Assembly (NCBI RefSeq): GCF_007830495.1
Contig: NZ_VLKW01000012.1
Coordinates: forward strand, 186,001 to 250,000
Reading direction: 5' to 3'
From: Pseudoduganella flava
GTDB taxonomy: Bacteria > Pseudomonadota > Gammaproteobacteria > Burkholderiales > Burkholderiaceae_D
DNA: 64,000 nucleotides
The position numbers and the translations under genes are program-made. The notes under the pieces were generated by a model. It ran no database searches and was not told the DNA's origin. It saw only the letters and a program-made list of their open reading frames with translations. This document shows, piece by piece, positions 63,337 to 64,000 of the stretch. The stretch's first letter is position 1. Every line of letters begins with the position of its first letter.

Positions 63337-64000
63337 GTGTTCAGACTGCCGCTCCCCGCGCTGCTGTGCGGGTTCATCGCGATGCCAGCCCATGCCGGCG
63401 AACCGCCGCTCACGACGGTGACCGTCACGGCAAAGAAGCCCTCCGTCAGCAAGGAACTGGACAAGACGGTCCATCGGGTATCCGGCATGGCGAGGGCTGA
63501 AAACGGCACCGCCCAGGACGTGCTGCAGTCGCTGCCCGGGATCACGGTGGCGGCCGACGGTGCCATCGCTGTGCAGGGCAATCGCCAGGTGACCGTGCTG
63601 GTCGACGGCAAGCCGACGGCGGGCATGTCCGGCGAAGAGCGTGCCGCCGCGCTGCAGACGATGAGCGGCGCCGCGATCGCCAGCGTCGAAGTGATCACGA
63701 ATCCATCCGCCGCCCAGCATGCCGATGGCGGCGCGATCGTCAACATCGTGTTGAAGCGCAACCGCAAGGCGGGTGCCCATGCGCAGTTGCGCGGCGGCGC
63801 CGCGGACCACGGGCTGTGGAATTTGGGGGCGACGGCCGATGCGAGCGGTGGCAACGTCAGCGTGCACGGCGAAGTGGCGCGCCGCCACGACGGCACGCTG
63901 AAAACGCGTGGCTCGCGCGTGGACTGGACCTATCCCGCCAGCGGCGGGACAGGGCACACGCGGCAGGCATCCGAAGTGTTCGTGCGCCGGATCGTGGAGA
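63337..64000 (+). CDS. TonB-dependent receptor, N-terminal part; gene runs off the window
   Basis: A GTG start gives VFRLPLPALLCGFIAMPAHA as signal peptide, then TTVTVTAKKPSVSKELDKTV (TonB-box-like region) and a plug domain: NGTAQDVLQSLPGITVAADG, VTVLVDGKPTAGMSG, IASVEVITNPSAAQHADGGA. About 221 residues are in view. The plug resembles CarboxypepD_reg-less receptors related to FecA-like or outer membrane beta-barrel proteins. Ligand unknown. The 141-bp gap before it holds a TATACT -10-like element at 63303. Confidence 0.87.
   Translation, partial: MFRLPLPALLCGFIAMPAHAGEPPLTTVTVTAKKPSVSKELDKTVHRVSGMARAENGTAQDVLQSLPGITVAADGAIAVQGNRQVTVLVDGKPTAGMSGEERAAALQTMSGAAIASVEVITNPSAAQHADGGAIVNIVLKRNRKAGAHAQLRGGAADHGLWNLGATADASGGNVSVHGEVARRHDGTLKTRGSRVDWTYPASGGTGHTRQASEVFVRRIVE

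Overview
The window is a GC-rich, densely coded chromosomal segment. Gene content and style point to a betaproteobacterium of the Burkholderiales, most likely the Oxalobacteraceae (Massilia, Duganella or Pseudoduganella type). The evidence is a complete cbb3 oxidase locus with Fnr, TonB-dependent receptor glycan loci that include tryptophan-halogenase-like genes and SapC, and many LysR regulators. Genus is inferred from protein style only; there is no rRNA or tRNA gene here to confirm it.

Left part (1-24 kb). After the start of a YbeD-family gene come a FecR-domain envelope protein with nine 13-residue Asp/Asn-rich repeats, a LysE exporter and a DUF808 membrane protein. Then follows a micro-oxic respiration block: an Aer-type redox chemoreceptor, hemN, a SafE-like copper/oxidase maturation protein, ccoI, ccoS, ccoNOQPGH and, facing them, fnr. 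The receptor and ccoN each have an FNR box with the same 22-bp spacing to a -10-like element, so one oxygen switch probably drives both units. A NYN-domain gene with a structured leader sits between ccoH and fnr and looks inserted. A large hybrid histidine kinase (dCache-HAMP-HisKA-HATPase-REC-REC-HPT) and small membrane proteins follow.

Middle (24-36.8 kb). This is an accessory zone: a HigBA/NadS-like toxin-antitoxin pair, an isochorismatase-family hydrolase with an unusual AT-rich leader, SRPBCC proteins, LysR regulators paired with MFS and EamA transporters, an ArsR-AHSA1-YceI operon behind a 26-bp palindrome, an IS1595-family element with 10-bp terminal inverted repeats, and two exported alpha/beta hydrolases that share a repeated 20-bp operator-like motif.

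36.8-47.7 kb is a carbohydrate-uptake locus: a TonB-dependent receptor, two tryptophan-halogenase-family flavoproteins, SapC, a cupin-like protein, a GH16 beta-glucanase, a polysaccharide deacetylase and a LacI regulator. LacI-type palindromes lie at the receptor promoter and at the GH16/deacetylase divergent promoter. The likely substrate is a beta-glucan, but this is inferred only from GH16.

47.7-64 kb holds a Kef-type transporter, DinB, GNAT, two SDR genes next to LysR and AraC regulators, and then the most unusual segment, 54.7-60.0 kb. There a 61-residue peptide with a double-glycine leader and a Ser/Lys/His/Cys/Gly core is encoded behind a structured leader RNA. It is followed by an unrecognised 318-residue protein with an NGYHR motif, an HlyD-type adaptor and a C39-peptidase ABC exporter with an intact catalytic site. 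The last three genes overlap by 4 bp each. This looks like a peptide-export (bacteriocin or RiPP-like) system whose peptide and partner protein I cannot assign to a known class. The window ends with an AraC/GyrI-like regulator, an Lnt-like membrane nitrilase, a gamma-carbonic anhydrase, acylphosphatase and the start of a second TonB-dependent receptor.
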